5,493 bases of DNA, taken from positions 1 to 5,493 of the forward strand of contig JBLHMO010000179.1 in NCBI GenBank assembly GCA_047622145.1. The letters are read 5' to 3'. Positions within the stretch are counted from its first letter, which is position 1, and each line of letters starts with the position of its first letter. The position numbers and the translations under genes are program-made. The notes below the pieces were generated by a model. It was not told where the DNA came from and ran no database searches. It saw only the letters and a list, made by a program, of their open reading frames with translations. This document shows positions 1-5,493 of the stretch, piece after piece. This DNA comes from Litorivivens sp047622145 (GTDB lineage Bacteria > Pseudomonadota > Gammaproteobacteria > Pseudomonadales > Spongiibacteraceae).

Positions 1-342
1 AGCAGAGGTCAGGGTAAGCCGCGCAACCGAGCTGATACTGGCCAGCGCCTCGCCGCGAAACCCGAGACTGGCCACACACTCAAGGTCTTCAAGCGCGCAA
101 ATCTTGCTGGTGGCATGCCGACTCATCGCCAGCGGCATATCGTCTTTATCGATACCGCTGCCGTTGTCGCGCAGTCGGATCAACTTAACGCCGCCGGCCT
201 CCACATCCAACTCAACTTTCGAGGCACCGGCGTCGAGGCTGTTTTCGAGCAGTTCTTTGACGACGGACGCAGGGCGTTCGACCACCTCGCCGGCGGCAAT
301 CTGGTTGGCAAGCCGGGGGCTAAGTAATTGGATTCGGGACAT
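1..342 (-). CDS. mutL: DNA mismatch repair protein MutL, N-terminal part (3' end outside window)
   Basis: MutL is the GHKL-family ATPase that links MutS mismatch recognition to strand incision and helicase loading in methyl-directed mismatch repair; it acts in the cytoplasm. Only the first 114 residues are present, and the gene runs off the left edge in frame. The visible part is the ATP-binding core: LANQIAAGEVVERPASVVKE (residues 11-30, with the catalytic Glu at 30), ENSLDAGA (33-40, with the Mg-binding Asn at 34), RDNGSGI (58-64), RHATSK (75-80) and GFRGEAL (94-100). These match E. coli MutL nearly residue for residue, offset by one. The ATG shares its A with the stop codon of amiB (TAATG). 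There is no convincing Shine-Dalgarno sequence in front of it, so translation is probably coupled to amiB. No damage is seen in the visible part. The dimerisation domain cannot be judged. Confidence 0.97.
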   Translation of the reverse strand, partial: MSRIQLLSPRLANQIAAGEVVERPASVVKELLENSLDAGASKVELDVEAGGVKLIRLRDNGSGIDKDDMPLAMSRHATSKICALEDLECVASLGFRGEALASISSVARLTLTSA

Positions 343-1643
343 TAGGACTCAGGAATGATTAACGTTTGACCAATACGAATATCAGAGTGCACCAGCTTGT
401 TTTCGCGCTGCAATTGCGCGACGGACACTTCAAAACGGGCAGCAATTTCTGACAGTGTATCACCGCTGGCTATGGTGTACTGCCGCGGCTTGATTTCACC
501 GCGCTTGAGTGCAGCTAGGTAAGTGTCTGGCGGCGGACTTGACCTAAAATGCGCGTCCACCCCCTGAAAAATGGCATTCGCCATTTTGTTTCGATACCAA
601 CGGGTCGCCAACTTTTTTGCTTCCCCGGGGTTGGAGATAAACCCGGTCTCTACAAGTATGGAAGGAATATCCGGCGATTTCAGTACCGCGAACGCCGCCT
701 GTTCAACCCGCCGGCTGTGCAAGCGCGACATCTTGCCCATGCCACCGAGAACATTGCTACCGATTCTCAGACTAGCGTCCAGGCTAGCCGTCATCGACAA
801 ATCTGTAAGCACACCCGCCAGAATATCGTCCTTATCTGACAGGCTAACGCCGCCCACCAAATCCGCCTGATTTTCGCGCTTGGCCAAAAACGCAGCCGAT
901 GCACTGCTGGCACCACGTTGCGACAGCGCATACACCGAACTACCGTGGGCTTTGGAATCTTTAAACGCATCAGCGTGCACCGAGACAAACAAATCCGCCT
1001 GCATTTTGCGCGCTATATCACGACGATTGCGCAAGCCTACGTAGTAATCTCCGGTGCGCACCAGCTCGGCCTTGTAGCCCTTGGTCGCGTTAAACATCGA
1101 TTGCAACTCTTTAGCAATCGCTAGCACCACGTCTTTTTCGCGCAAGCGCCCCGGGCCAATCGCACCCGGATCTTCACCGCCGTGACCCGCATCAATGGCA
1201 ATCATGACCAGGCGTCTGCCGCTGGTAATATCAACGGCGTGTTTCACTGCGCGCGCAGGGCTGTCCTTGTCGAGAAAATCAATCACTAGACGATCGTGTA
1301 GCTCATCGTTTGCTGGCAACATAAAGCTGCGGATTTTGACGTCGCTGTGCAAATCAAACACCACGCGCAGATCACTGCTATTGCGAACGCCGTGACGCAT
1401 ATTACTGATGGGAGTATTTTTAAAATCAGGATCGGAAATGTTAGTTTTAACGGCGCTGCGGCCTACATCCACAACCAGACGGCTAGGATTGTTCAGCTGA
1501 AAAACTTGATAGGTGGCCGGGGCACTTAAATCAAAGACAACGCGGGTGTGATCCGGTGCACGCCAGAGGCGAACATCGCGAACATCGGCTGCCCAGCTAG
1601 GCACATTCGCCAGCAGCAGCAACAGCATGACTGCTTTTTTCAT
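342..1643 (-). CDS. amiB: Secreted N-acetylmuramoyl-L-alanine amidase, AmiB/AmiC type, with AMIN and LysM domains
   Basis: This zinc amidase cleaves the amide bond between N-acetylmuramic acid and the stem peptide, and splits septal murein during daughter-cell separation. It acts in the periplasm. The 433-residue protein starts with a Sec signal peptide (KK, then a Leu-rich core, likely cleavage after SWA near residue 18). An AMIN targeting domain follows (about 22-125), then an Amidase_3 domain (about 146-366). The zinc ligands appear to be His154 in IDAGHGG, Glu169 in REKD and His223 in SVHAD, with catalytic Glu332 in VETGFISN. The stretch between His223 and Glu332 (about 260-312, SLSDKDD onward) matches the inserted helical segment that autoinhibits AmiB/AmiC enzymes until an EnvC/NlpD-type activator binds. 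A C-terminal LysM domain (about 388-431, ASGDTLSEIAARF) should bind glycan. The start ATG overlaps the tsaE stop (TAATG), with AGAG six bases upstream. The name amiB follows the operon position; amiC is an alternative label. Confidence 0.96.
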   Translation of the reverse strand: MKKAVMLLLLLANVPSWAADVRDVRLWRAPDHTRVVFDLSAPATYQVFQLNNPSRLVVDVGRSAVKTNISDPDFKNTPISNMRHGVRNSSDLRVVFDLHSDVKIRSFMLPANDELHDRLVIDFLDKDSPARAVKHAVDITSGRRLVMIAIDAGHGGEDPGAIGPGRLREKDVVLAIAKELQSMFNATKGYKAELVRTGDYYVGLRNRRDIARKMQADLFVSVHADAFKDSKAHGSSVYALSQRGASSASAAFLAKRENQADLVGGVSLSDKDDILAGVLTDLSMTASLDASLRIGSNVLGGMGKMSRLHSRRVEQAAFAVLKSPDIPSILVETGFISNPGEAKKLATRWYRNKMANAIFQGVDAHFRSSPPPDTYLAALKRGEIKPRQYTIASGDTLSEIAARFEVSVAQLQRENKLVHSDIRIGQTLIIPES

Positions 1644-2104
1644 TATCGCTCTGCTTCCCGATAGTTGGCGGCCAGCTGTTCACCCAAAGGGGTAACTGCC
1701 ACCACATCAAGGAATCGCCCGTTGCCGTGTACACTAATCCTAACCTTTAAATCCGGCAAGGGCAAAACGCCAGCGCCGCGTTCTGGCCACTCAATCAGGC
1801 AGATACTGTCAGCAGAGAAATAATCGCGAATCCCCATATACTCCAATTCTTCGGCGTGACCTAGGCGGTAGAGATCAAAGTGATAGATCAAGCCAGAGGG
1901 CAATTCATAAGGCTCAACCAGTGTATAGGTTGGACTCTTAACCGAGGCTGAATAGTCAAAGGCGCGCAAAAACCCGCGGCAAAATGTCGTTTTGCCGGCA
2001 CCTAGATCACCCTCTAGAAACAAAACAGTGCCAGGAATACAGACCGCACCCAAGCGTCGTCCAGCGGCTACGGTTGCCTCTTCGTTTGTGAGTATTCCGT
2101 TCAA
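1643..2104 (-). CDS. tsaE: tRNA threonylcarbamoyladenosine biosynthesis ATPase TsaE
   Basis: TsaE is the P-loop ATPase that works with TsaB and TsaD to move threonylcarbamoyl from TC-AMP onto A37 of ANN-decoding tRNAs (t6A). It is cytoplasmic and usually essential. The protein is 153 residues, the usual family length. Visible motifs are the Walker A loop GDLGAGKTT (32-40), SPTYTLVEPY (57-66), HFDLYRL (75-81) and IEWPE (104-108), all typical of the family (formerly YjeE). The start is TTG. No ATG gives the N-terminal strand ahead of the P-loop, and TTG gives the expected length. The TTG overlaps the nnr TGA stop in the four bases TTGA, and no clear ribosome-binding site precedes it, so initiation probably depends on ribosomes finishing nnr. 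The stop overlaps the amiB ATG. Position between nnr and amiB is the conserved gammaproteobacterial arrangement. Confidence 0.96.
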   Translation of the reverse strand: MNGILTNEEATVAAGRRLGAVCIPGTVLFLEGDLGAGKTTFCRGFLRAFDYSASVKSPTYTLVEPYELPSGLIYHFDLYRLGHAEELEYMGIRDYFSADSICLIEWPERGAGVLPLPDLKVRISVHGNGRFLDVVAVTPLGEQLAANYREAER

Positions 2105-3585
2105 TTCAATAGCGCCCGCAGCTGGTCAGTAACATCGGATGCGAGCAAGCCGCGCTCACCCTGCAATGCAGCGCGATCGGCCGCACAAGCGTGCACGCAA
2201 ACGCTCAGACGCGCCGCCTCCGACGTCGACAAACCCTGAGCCAGTAAGGCACCCAACACACCGCTGAGCACATCGCCCATTCCGCCGCTGGCCATGCCGG
2301 GGTTGCCGTCACTACACACGGCCATACCCTGCTCATCAGCCACGATGGTGCCCGCGCCTTTTAAAACTACGGTGGCCTGATAGCGCTCGCGCAAGGCCAG
2401 CGCCGCTGCATAGCGATCGTGATGAATGTCAGCCGTAGAGCATTGCAGCAATCGTGCCGCCTCGCCCGGATGTGGCGTGATAATTACATCGCCGTCAGTC
2501 CAGCGCAACTCACCCTCGGCGATCAAATTCAGGGCATCGGCATCAATAATTTTTGCGCAGGATGTTGCCAGAACTCGCGTCAAGACATAGCGCCCCCAGA
2601 CCGACTGGCCCAAACCCGGCCCCACGACAATAACCGTCGCCTTCTCCAAGAGCGGATCAAGTTGTTCGGCAGATTCTGCGGCTAACGCCATCACTTCGGG
2701 CCTGATAGCCAGCAGCGCCGGAATGTGCTCCGCGCGGGTTGCGCAGCTGACCAGCCCCGCGCCGCTGCGGGCCGCCGCCGTCACCGCCAGAATAGCGGCG
2801 CCGCCCATACCTCGGTCGCCACCCACCACCACAACGTGACCAAAATGCCCCTTGTGCGCCGTGCGCCGCCGCGGTGGTAGCGCTCTTATTTCCTCTTGCA
2901 GCGCCAGCCGCCGAACCGTGACAGGCAACTCATCGATTATGTCGGGAGGGGCCTGCAGGTCACTGAACAGAATTTTGCCGCAGTGGTTTTTTGCATCGGC
3001 AGTAAACAGGCCCCGCTTGAGGCCAATAAAACTCAAACTCACATCAGCACTCACTGCCTCACCGAGCGCGCAGCCGGTATCAGCGCAAAGACCCGAGGGG
3101 ACATCCACCGCCAGCACAGGTAGTTCGCTGGCATTAATAGCCGCAATCGCCTCGGCAAAAGCAGGCCGCACCTCGCCGCTAAGGCCGGTGCCCAACAAGC
3201 CATCGACAATAACGCCCGCTGCTGGCAATTCGCCATTCCAGCTTTTTGCTTCTACACCTGCGGCTTTAGCTCGCTCGCACGCCAACAGCGCATCACCGCT
3301 TGCAGGCGCAGGACCCACCTGCCAAAGCGCTACCGAATAGCCTCGCTCTTTGGCCAGAGCCGCCAGCAAATAGGCATCACCGGCGTTGTTGCCCTTGCCA
3401 CAAAACAGCTGGATTGTATTGCAGTGCGGCCACTCGCTCGCCAGCGTCGCAAACAGGACGCGACTGGCCCGCAGCATCAATTGAATGCCAGGCACGCCGT
3501 GCTTTGCGATTACCGCAGCATCCAAAGCGCGCACTTCGGCGGAAGTATATAGCTCGGTTGGCAGCTTATCGCTTGTACTTAACAT
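2101..3585 (-). CDS. nnr: Bifunctional NAD(P)H-hydrate epimerase / ADP-dependent NAD(P)H-hydrate dehydratase
   Basis: This enzyme repairs hydrated NADH and NADPH, which are inactive and inhibitory. The N-terminal YjeF_N domain epimerises R-NAD(P)HX to the S form and the C-terminal ribokinase-like domain dehydrates S-NAD(P)HX using ADP. Numbering from the ATG at 3585 (494 residues, close to the E. coli length), the epimerase shows GKGNNAGD (63-70), VDGLLGTGLSG (127-137) and AVDVPSG (159-165). The dehydratase shows KGHFGHVVVVGG (245-256), GPGLG (322-326), DADALN (348-353), TPHPGE (370-375), VVLKGAG (406-412) and NPGMASGGMGDVLSG (428-442), with the catalytic Asp at 438. An upstream TTG at 3603 is in frame, but ATG is preferred: GAGGG lies 11 bases ahead of it and a promoter candidate sits at 3621-3648. 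It is the first gene of the minus-strand operon, and its stop overlaps the tsaE start. Both domains look intact; the epimerase loop reads NNAGDA instead of the usual NNGGDG. Confidence 0.95.
   Translation of the reverse strand: MLSTSDKLPTELYTSAEVRALDAAVIAKHGVPGIQLMLRASRVLFATLASEWPHCNTIQLFCGKGNNAGDAYLLAALAKERGYSVALWQVGPAPASGDALLACERAKAAGVEAKSWNGELPAAGVIVDGLLGTGLSGEVRPAFAEAIAAINASELPVLAVDVPSGLCADTGCALGEAVSADVSLSFIGLKRGLFTADAKNHCGKILFSDLQAPPDIIDELPVTVRRLALQEEIRALPPRRRTAHKGHFGHVVVVGGDRGMGGAAILAVTAAARSGAGLVSCATRAEHIPALLAIRPEVMALAAESAEQLDPLLEKATVIVVGPGLGQSVWGRYVLTRVLATSCAKIIDADALNLIAEGELRWTDGDVIITPHPGEAARLLQCSTADIHHDRYAAALALRERYQATVVLKGAGTIVADEQGMAVCSDGNPGMASGGMGDVLSGVLGALLAQGLSTSEAARLSVCVHACAADRAALQGERGLLASDVTDQLRALLN
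3558..3585 (+). promoter_or_regulatory. Weak candidate promoter for queG, lying inside the 5' end of nnr
   Basis: On the plus strand TTGGCA (3558-3563, 5 of 6 matches) is followed after 16 bases by TAACAT (3580-3585, 4 of 6 matches). Transcription would begin near 3592, with a leader of about 64 bases to the queG ATG. The -10 falls on the nnr start codon, so the two divergent transcription units would overlap. The match is modest and could be chance. Confidence 0.25.
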
Positions 3586-3620
3586 CGCAGAACACGCCCT
3601 CAATCTGGCAGAATGGGCAC

Positions 3621-3648
3621 ATCATAACGCAGCCGGCTTTTATGCCAC
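3621..3648 (-). promoter_or_regulatory. Candidate sigma-70 promoter for the nnr-tsaE-amiB-mutL operon
   Basis: On the minus strand a -35-like GTGGCA (3643-3648, 4 of 6 matches to TTGACA) is followed after 16 bases by a -10 TATGAT (3621-3626, 5 of 6 matches to TATAAT). Transcription would begin near 3614, giving a leader of about 29 bases to the nnr ATG at 3585 and including the GAGGG at 3597-3601. The placement in the divergent gap suits the first gene of the operon. This was found by eye and no start site is known; other internal promoters in the operon cannot be excluded. Confidence 0.45.
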
Positions 3649-3655
3649 GAGTCTC

Positions 3656-4738
3656 ATGCCACAAATTCCGCCCCAACTCACCGAAGCCGATCTCAGTAAG
3701 CTAGCCGCGGACATCCATCGCTGGGGGTCGGATATGGGTTTTCAGCAGGTGGGGATTACCGACACCGACATCAGTCGGCATGCCGCAAAACTCAAAGACT
3801 GGCTGGCGAAAGACTATCACGGCGAGATGCAGTACATGGCGAATCGCGAGGGCCTGCGCCAGCAACCCGACGCATTACTGCCAGAAACCTTGCGCGTTAT
3901 CAGCTTTCGCATGGACTACCTGCCCGACGAAAGTAATCCGCCGGAGGCTCAACTTGCCCAGGCCAACAAAGCCTATATTTCACGTTATGCCCTTGGCCGC
4001 GACTACCACAAACTGATTCGCAAACGACTGTCGCAAATCGCCGACAAAATTCGAGGACGCGGCGGCGTGCATGGCCGCGCCTTTGTCGACAGCGCACCGG
4101 TGCTCGAACGCGGCTTCGCTGAAAAGGCAGGGCTCGGTTGGATCGGCAAAAATTCCATGCTGATTAACCCCAAGGCCGGCTCATGGTTTTTTCTCGGTGA
4201 AATCTATACTGACCTTGCCTTGCCCACCGACCCACCCCAAGAAACCGGCCACTGCGGCACGTGCCGCGCCTGTCTCGACGACTGTCCTACCGGCGCGATA
4301 GTCGCGCCCTACCAAGTCGACGCCCGACGTTGCATTTCCTACCTAACCATCGAACTGAAAACAGCCATCCCCGAAGAGCTGCGACCGCTTATGGGCAACC
4401 GCGTATTTGGCTGTGACGACTGCCAGCTGGCTTGCCCTTGGAATAAATTTGCTGAGGCGACGGCGGAAGACGACTTCAAGCCAAGACACGGGCTTGAACA
4501 TGCTGAACTATTGGAGCTGTTTAATTGGACCGAGCTAGAGTTTGACCAACGCACCTTGGGATCGGCTATTCGCCGTATTGGCTATGAGCGCTGGCAGCGC
4601 AATCTGGCGGTGGCGCTGGGCAACGCCCCGTCATCTCCGCGCATCATTGAAGCGCTCGAAAACAGGCGTGAATGCGCAAGTGAGTTGGTGAGTGAACATA
4701 TTGACTGGGCACTTGAACGCCAGCAAGCAGCGCAGTGA
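3656..4738 (+). CDS. queG: Epoxyqueuosine reductase QueG
   Basis: QueG does the last step of queuosine synthesis, reducing epoxyqueuosine to queuosine at the wobble position of GUN-anticodon tRNAs, using a cobalamin cofactor and two [4Fe-4S] clusters; it is cytoplasmic. The 360-residue protein carries GFQQVGITD (28-36), YHGEM (54-58), SRYALGRDYHK (109-119), VDSAPVLER (144-152, with the proposed catalytic Asp145) and GLGWIGKNSMLI (159-170). The ferredoxin-like section has Cys200, 203, 206 and 210, then Cys226, and Cys253, 256 and 260. A short helical C-terminus (about 300-355) fits the HEAT-like tail. The ATG at 3656 is chosen because the protein then begins like E. coli QueG, shortly before the conserved helix. 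The frame stays open upstream to an ATG at 3485, but that would add 57 residues lying over nnr. No good Shine-Dalgarno sequence is visible. It is divergent from nnr and convergent with orn. Confidence 0.96.
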   Translation: MPQIPPQLTEADLSKLAADIHRWGSDMGFQQVGITDTDISRHAAKLKDWLAKDYHGEMQYMANREGLRQQPDALLPETLRVISFRMDYLPDESNPPEAQLAQANKAYISRYALGRDYHKLIRKRLSQIADKIRGRGGVHGRAFVDSAPVLERGFAEKAGLGWIGKNSMLINPKAGSWFFLGEIYTDLALPTDPPQETGHCGTCRACLDDCPTGAIVAPYQVDARRCISYLTIELKTAIPEELRPLMGNRVFGCDDCQLACPWNKFAEATAEDDFKPRHGLEHAELLELFNWTELEFDQRTLGSAIRRIGYERWQRNLAVALGNAPSSPRIIEALENRRECASELVSEHIDWALERQQAAQ

Positions 4739-4776
4739 AGCCGACCAATATCACATCATATTTCTGTAAATCGGTT

Positions 4777-4791
4777 TCGCCTTGCTGGCGA
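4777..4791. terminator. Small hairpin after queG, possible weak terminator
   Basis: TCGCC and GGCGA form a 5-bp stem around a 5-base loop (TTGCT), about 40 bases beyond the queG stop. On the plus strand it is followed by GTTACTTTCTTTG, which is T-rich but not an uninterrupted T-run. It could help end queG transcription, but the stem is short and a Rho-dependent end is just as likely. Confidence 0.25.
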
Positions 4792-4795
4792 GTTA

Positions 4796-4819
4796 CTTTC
4801 TTTGCCCCTGCAAAGAAAG
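4796..4819. repeat. Perfect inverted repeat in the queG-orn gap, possibly a degenerate interspersed repeat
   Basis: CTTTCTTTG (4796-4804) and CAAAGAAAG (4811-4819) are exact reverse complements around a six-base loop CCCCTG. An alternative shorter stem pairs CCTGC (4807-4811) with GCAGG (4819-4823). The left side extends as GTTACTTTCTTTG, like an intergenic repeat I recall from many gammaproteobacterial genomes, but the right arm is not followed by the mirrored TAAC. Neither strand has a T-run after the stem, so it is not a classic terminator. It lies between two convergent genes. The symmetry is certain; the family assignment is from memory and unverified. Confidence 0.6.
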
Positions 4820-4888
4820 CAGGCCCCGCACGTTGAATCGTTTTGATTCTAGACGCCAATGGCCGGAGTACTTGCTTCGAGCCACGGC

Positions 4889-5434
4889 CTAATCCAGCTT
4901 AATAAAATGCTCACGGTAGTAAACCAACTCATTGATCGAATCGCGAATATCATCCATCGCCAGATGCGAGCCCTGCTTTTTCAGGCCACCCATGATTTCC
5001 GGCCGCCAGCGATTAGCCAGCTCCTTAAGAGTGCTCACATCAAGATTCCGGTAATGAAAATAGGTCTCCAAGGCCGGCATTTCCCGCGCCATAAAACGGC
5101 GGTCCTGACAAATGCTGTTGCCGCACATGGGCGAAGCACCGGCAGGCACGTATTCCTTCAGAAACGCGAGGGTCTGCTCCTGTGCATCAGCACAGCTAAA
5201 ACCACTGTTGAGCACGCGATCGGTCAAACCGGATTTGCCGTGCTGGCGGGTATTCCATTCATCCATACCCGCCATGACGTCGACGCCCTGATGTATAGCC
5301 ACCATCGGCCCCTCGGCTAAAATATTAAGTTTGGAGTCAGTCACTATGGTCGCAATTTCAATAATCCGATCGTTCGCGGTATCGAGCCCGGTCATCTCCA
5401 GATCGATCCAAATGAGGTTGTTTTCCTTTGCCAT
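4889..5434 (-). CDS. orn: Oligoribonuclease Orn (DEDDh 3'-5' exoribonuclease)
   Basis: Orn degrades very short RNAs, chiefly dinucleotides, to mononucleotides. This completes RNA turnover and clears pGpG, the breakdown product of cyclic di-GMP; it is cytoplasmic and essential in several gammaproteobacteria. The protein is 181 residues, the same length as E. coli Orn, and the DEDDh residues are all visible: Asp11 and Glu13 in WIDLEMTGLD (9-18), Asp111 in NSICQDRRFM (106-115), and His157 and Asp162 in the SHLAMDDIRDS stretch (156-166). The start is the ATG at 5434, which gives the family-typical N-terminus just before the first active-site strand. The Shine-Dalgarno match is poor. It is convergent with queG. 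In E. coli rsgA lies divergent on the far side of orn, so a plus-strand rsgA may start just beyond this window, although nothing of it is seen here. Confidence 0.97.
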   Translation of the reverse strand: MAKENNLIWIDLEMTGLDTANDRIIEIATIVTDSKLNILAEGPMVAIHQGVDVMAGMDEWNTRQHGKSGLTDRVLNSGFSCADAQEQTLAFLKEYVPAGASPMCGNSICQDRRFMAREMPALETYFHYRNLDVSTLKELANRWRPEIMGGLKKQGSHLAMDDIRDSINELVYYREHFIKLD

Positions 5435-5462
5435 AACACGCAGCCCATAGAATGAAGGCTGG

Positions 5463-5468
5463 ATTGTA
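5463..5468 (-). promoter_or_regulatory. Candidate -10 element for orn
   Basis: On the minus strand TACAAT (5 of 6 matches to TATAAT) lies 28 bases upstream of the orn ATG, predicting a start near 5456 and a leader of about 22 bases. No good -35 hexamer is seen at the usual distance (about 5485-5491), so the promoter would be weak or activator-dependent. The rest of 5435-5493 shows no gene. Confidence 0.35.
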
Positions 5469-5493
5469 TCAAAAGCCCTGCGCGATAATAGCG

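Noticed and set aside
2852..3340. 162-codon plus-strand reading frame opposite nnr
   Set aside because: It lies wholly antisense to well-conserved Nnr domains, has a low-complexity Ala/Ser/Pro-rich composition and no recognisable domain; it is a shadow of a GC-rich gene.
3586..3603. Longer Nnr from a TTG at 3603
   Set aside because: It adds only six residues (MRACSA), has no ribosome-binding site at a suitable distance, and would start only about 11 bases after the candidate transcription start. The ATG at 3585 is simpler, though TTG is not excluded.
3485..3655. N-terminal extension of QueG from an ATG at 3485
   Set aside because: It would overlap the conserved start of nnr on the other strand, adds 57 residues with no resemblance to the QueG N-terminus, and the ATG at 3656 gives the family-typical start.
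4644..4859. 71-codon minus-strand reading frame across the queG end and the convergent gap
   Set aside because: It runs over the queG C-terminus and the palindromic element; the KKVTRQQGE-like part is what translating such a repeat gives, so it is probably not a protein.
4739..4888. tRNA genes in the orn-queG gap
   Set aside because: In E. coli I recall glycine tRNA genes near this position, so I looked; no cloverleaf, T-loop sequence or CCA end is present in these 150 bases.
4859..5320. 153-codon plus-strand reading frame opposite orn
   Set aside because: It is antisense to the complete and conserved orn gene and shows no domain or good start signal.
1..5493. A novel accessory system (defence island, mobile element, CRISPR, toxin-antitoxin, biosynthetic cluster)
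   Set aside because: All coding space is accounted for by six recognisable housekeeping genes in a conserved order, and the only sizeable gap is 150 bases.

Overview
The window looks like an ordinary core-genome segment of a gammaproteobacterium. The evidence is the gene order nnr–tsaE–amiB–mutL with queG divergent and orn beyond it, the arrangement known from the Escherichia coli orn/queG/nnr/tsaE/amiB/mutL region, together with proteins that align almost throughout with their gammaproteobacterial relatives. Base composition is moderate to slightly GC-rich. I would guess an environmental or marine lineage rather than an enteric one, but the sequence does not prove this.

Layout, right to left on the minus strand: orn (oligoribonuclease, 4889-5434) has its own short upstream region at the right edge. 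A 150-base convergent gap (4739-4888) separates it from queG (epoxyqueuosine reductase, plus strand, 3656-4738). The gap holds small inverted repeats, including a perfect 9-bp-arm palindrome that resembles a degenerate copy of an interspersed intergenic repeat. queG and nnr are divergent across about 70 bases (3586-3655) that must carry both start regions. A good promoter candidate for nnr is visible there.

From 3585 leftward runs a tightly packed minus-strand operon: nnr (bifunctional NAD(P)H-hydrate repair enzyme), tsaE (ATPase of the tRNA t6A machinery), amiB (secreted murein amidase with AMIN and LysM domains) and the first 114 codons of mutL (mismatch repair), which leaves the window at position 1. 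Every junction is an overlap of stop and start codons (TTGA, TAATG, TAATG), so translational coupling is likely. The operon mixes metabolite repair, tRNA modification, cell-wall cleavage and DNA repair. This is a conserved housekeeping cluster and not a dedicated pathway.

I see no tRNA or rRNA gene, CRISPR array, insertion sequence, prophage, toxin-antitoxin pair or defence system. I found no evidence of an undescribed biological system. The observations worth a second look are the non-coding repeat in the queG–orn gap, the coupled TTG start of tsaE, and a small variation in the Nnr epimerase motif.
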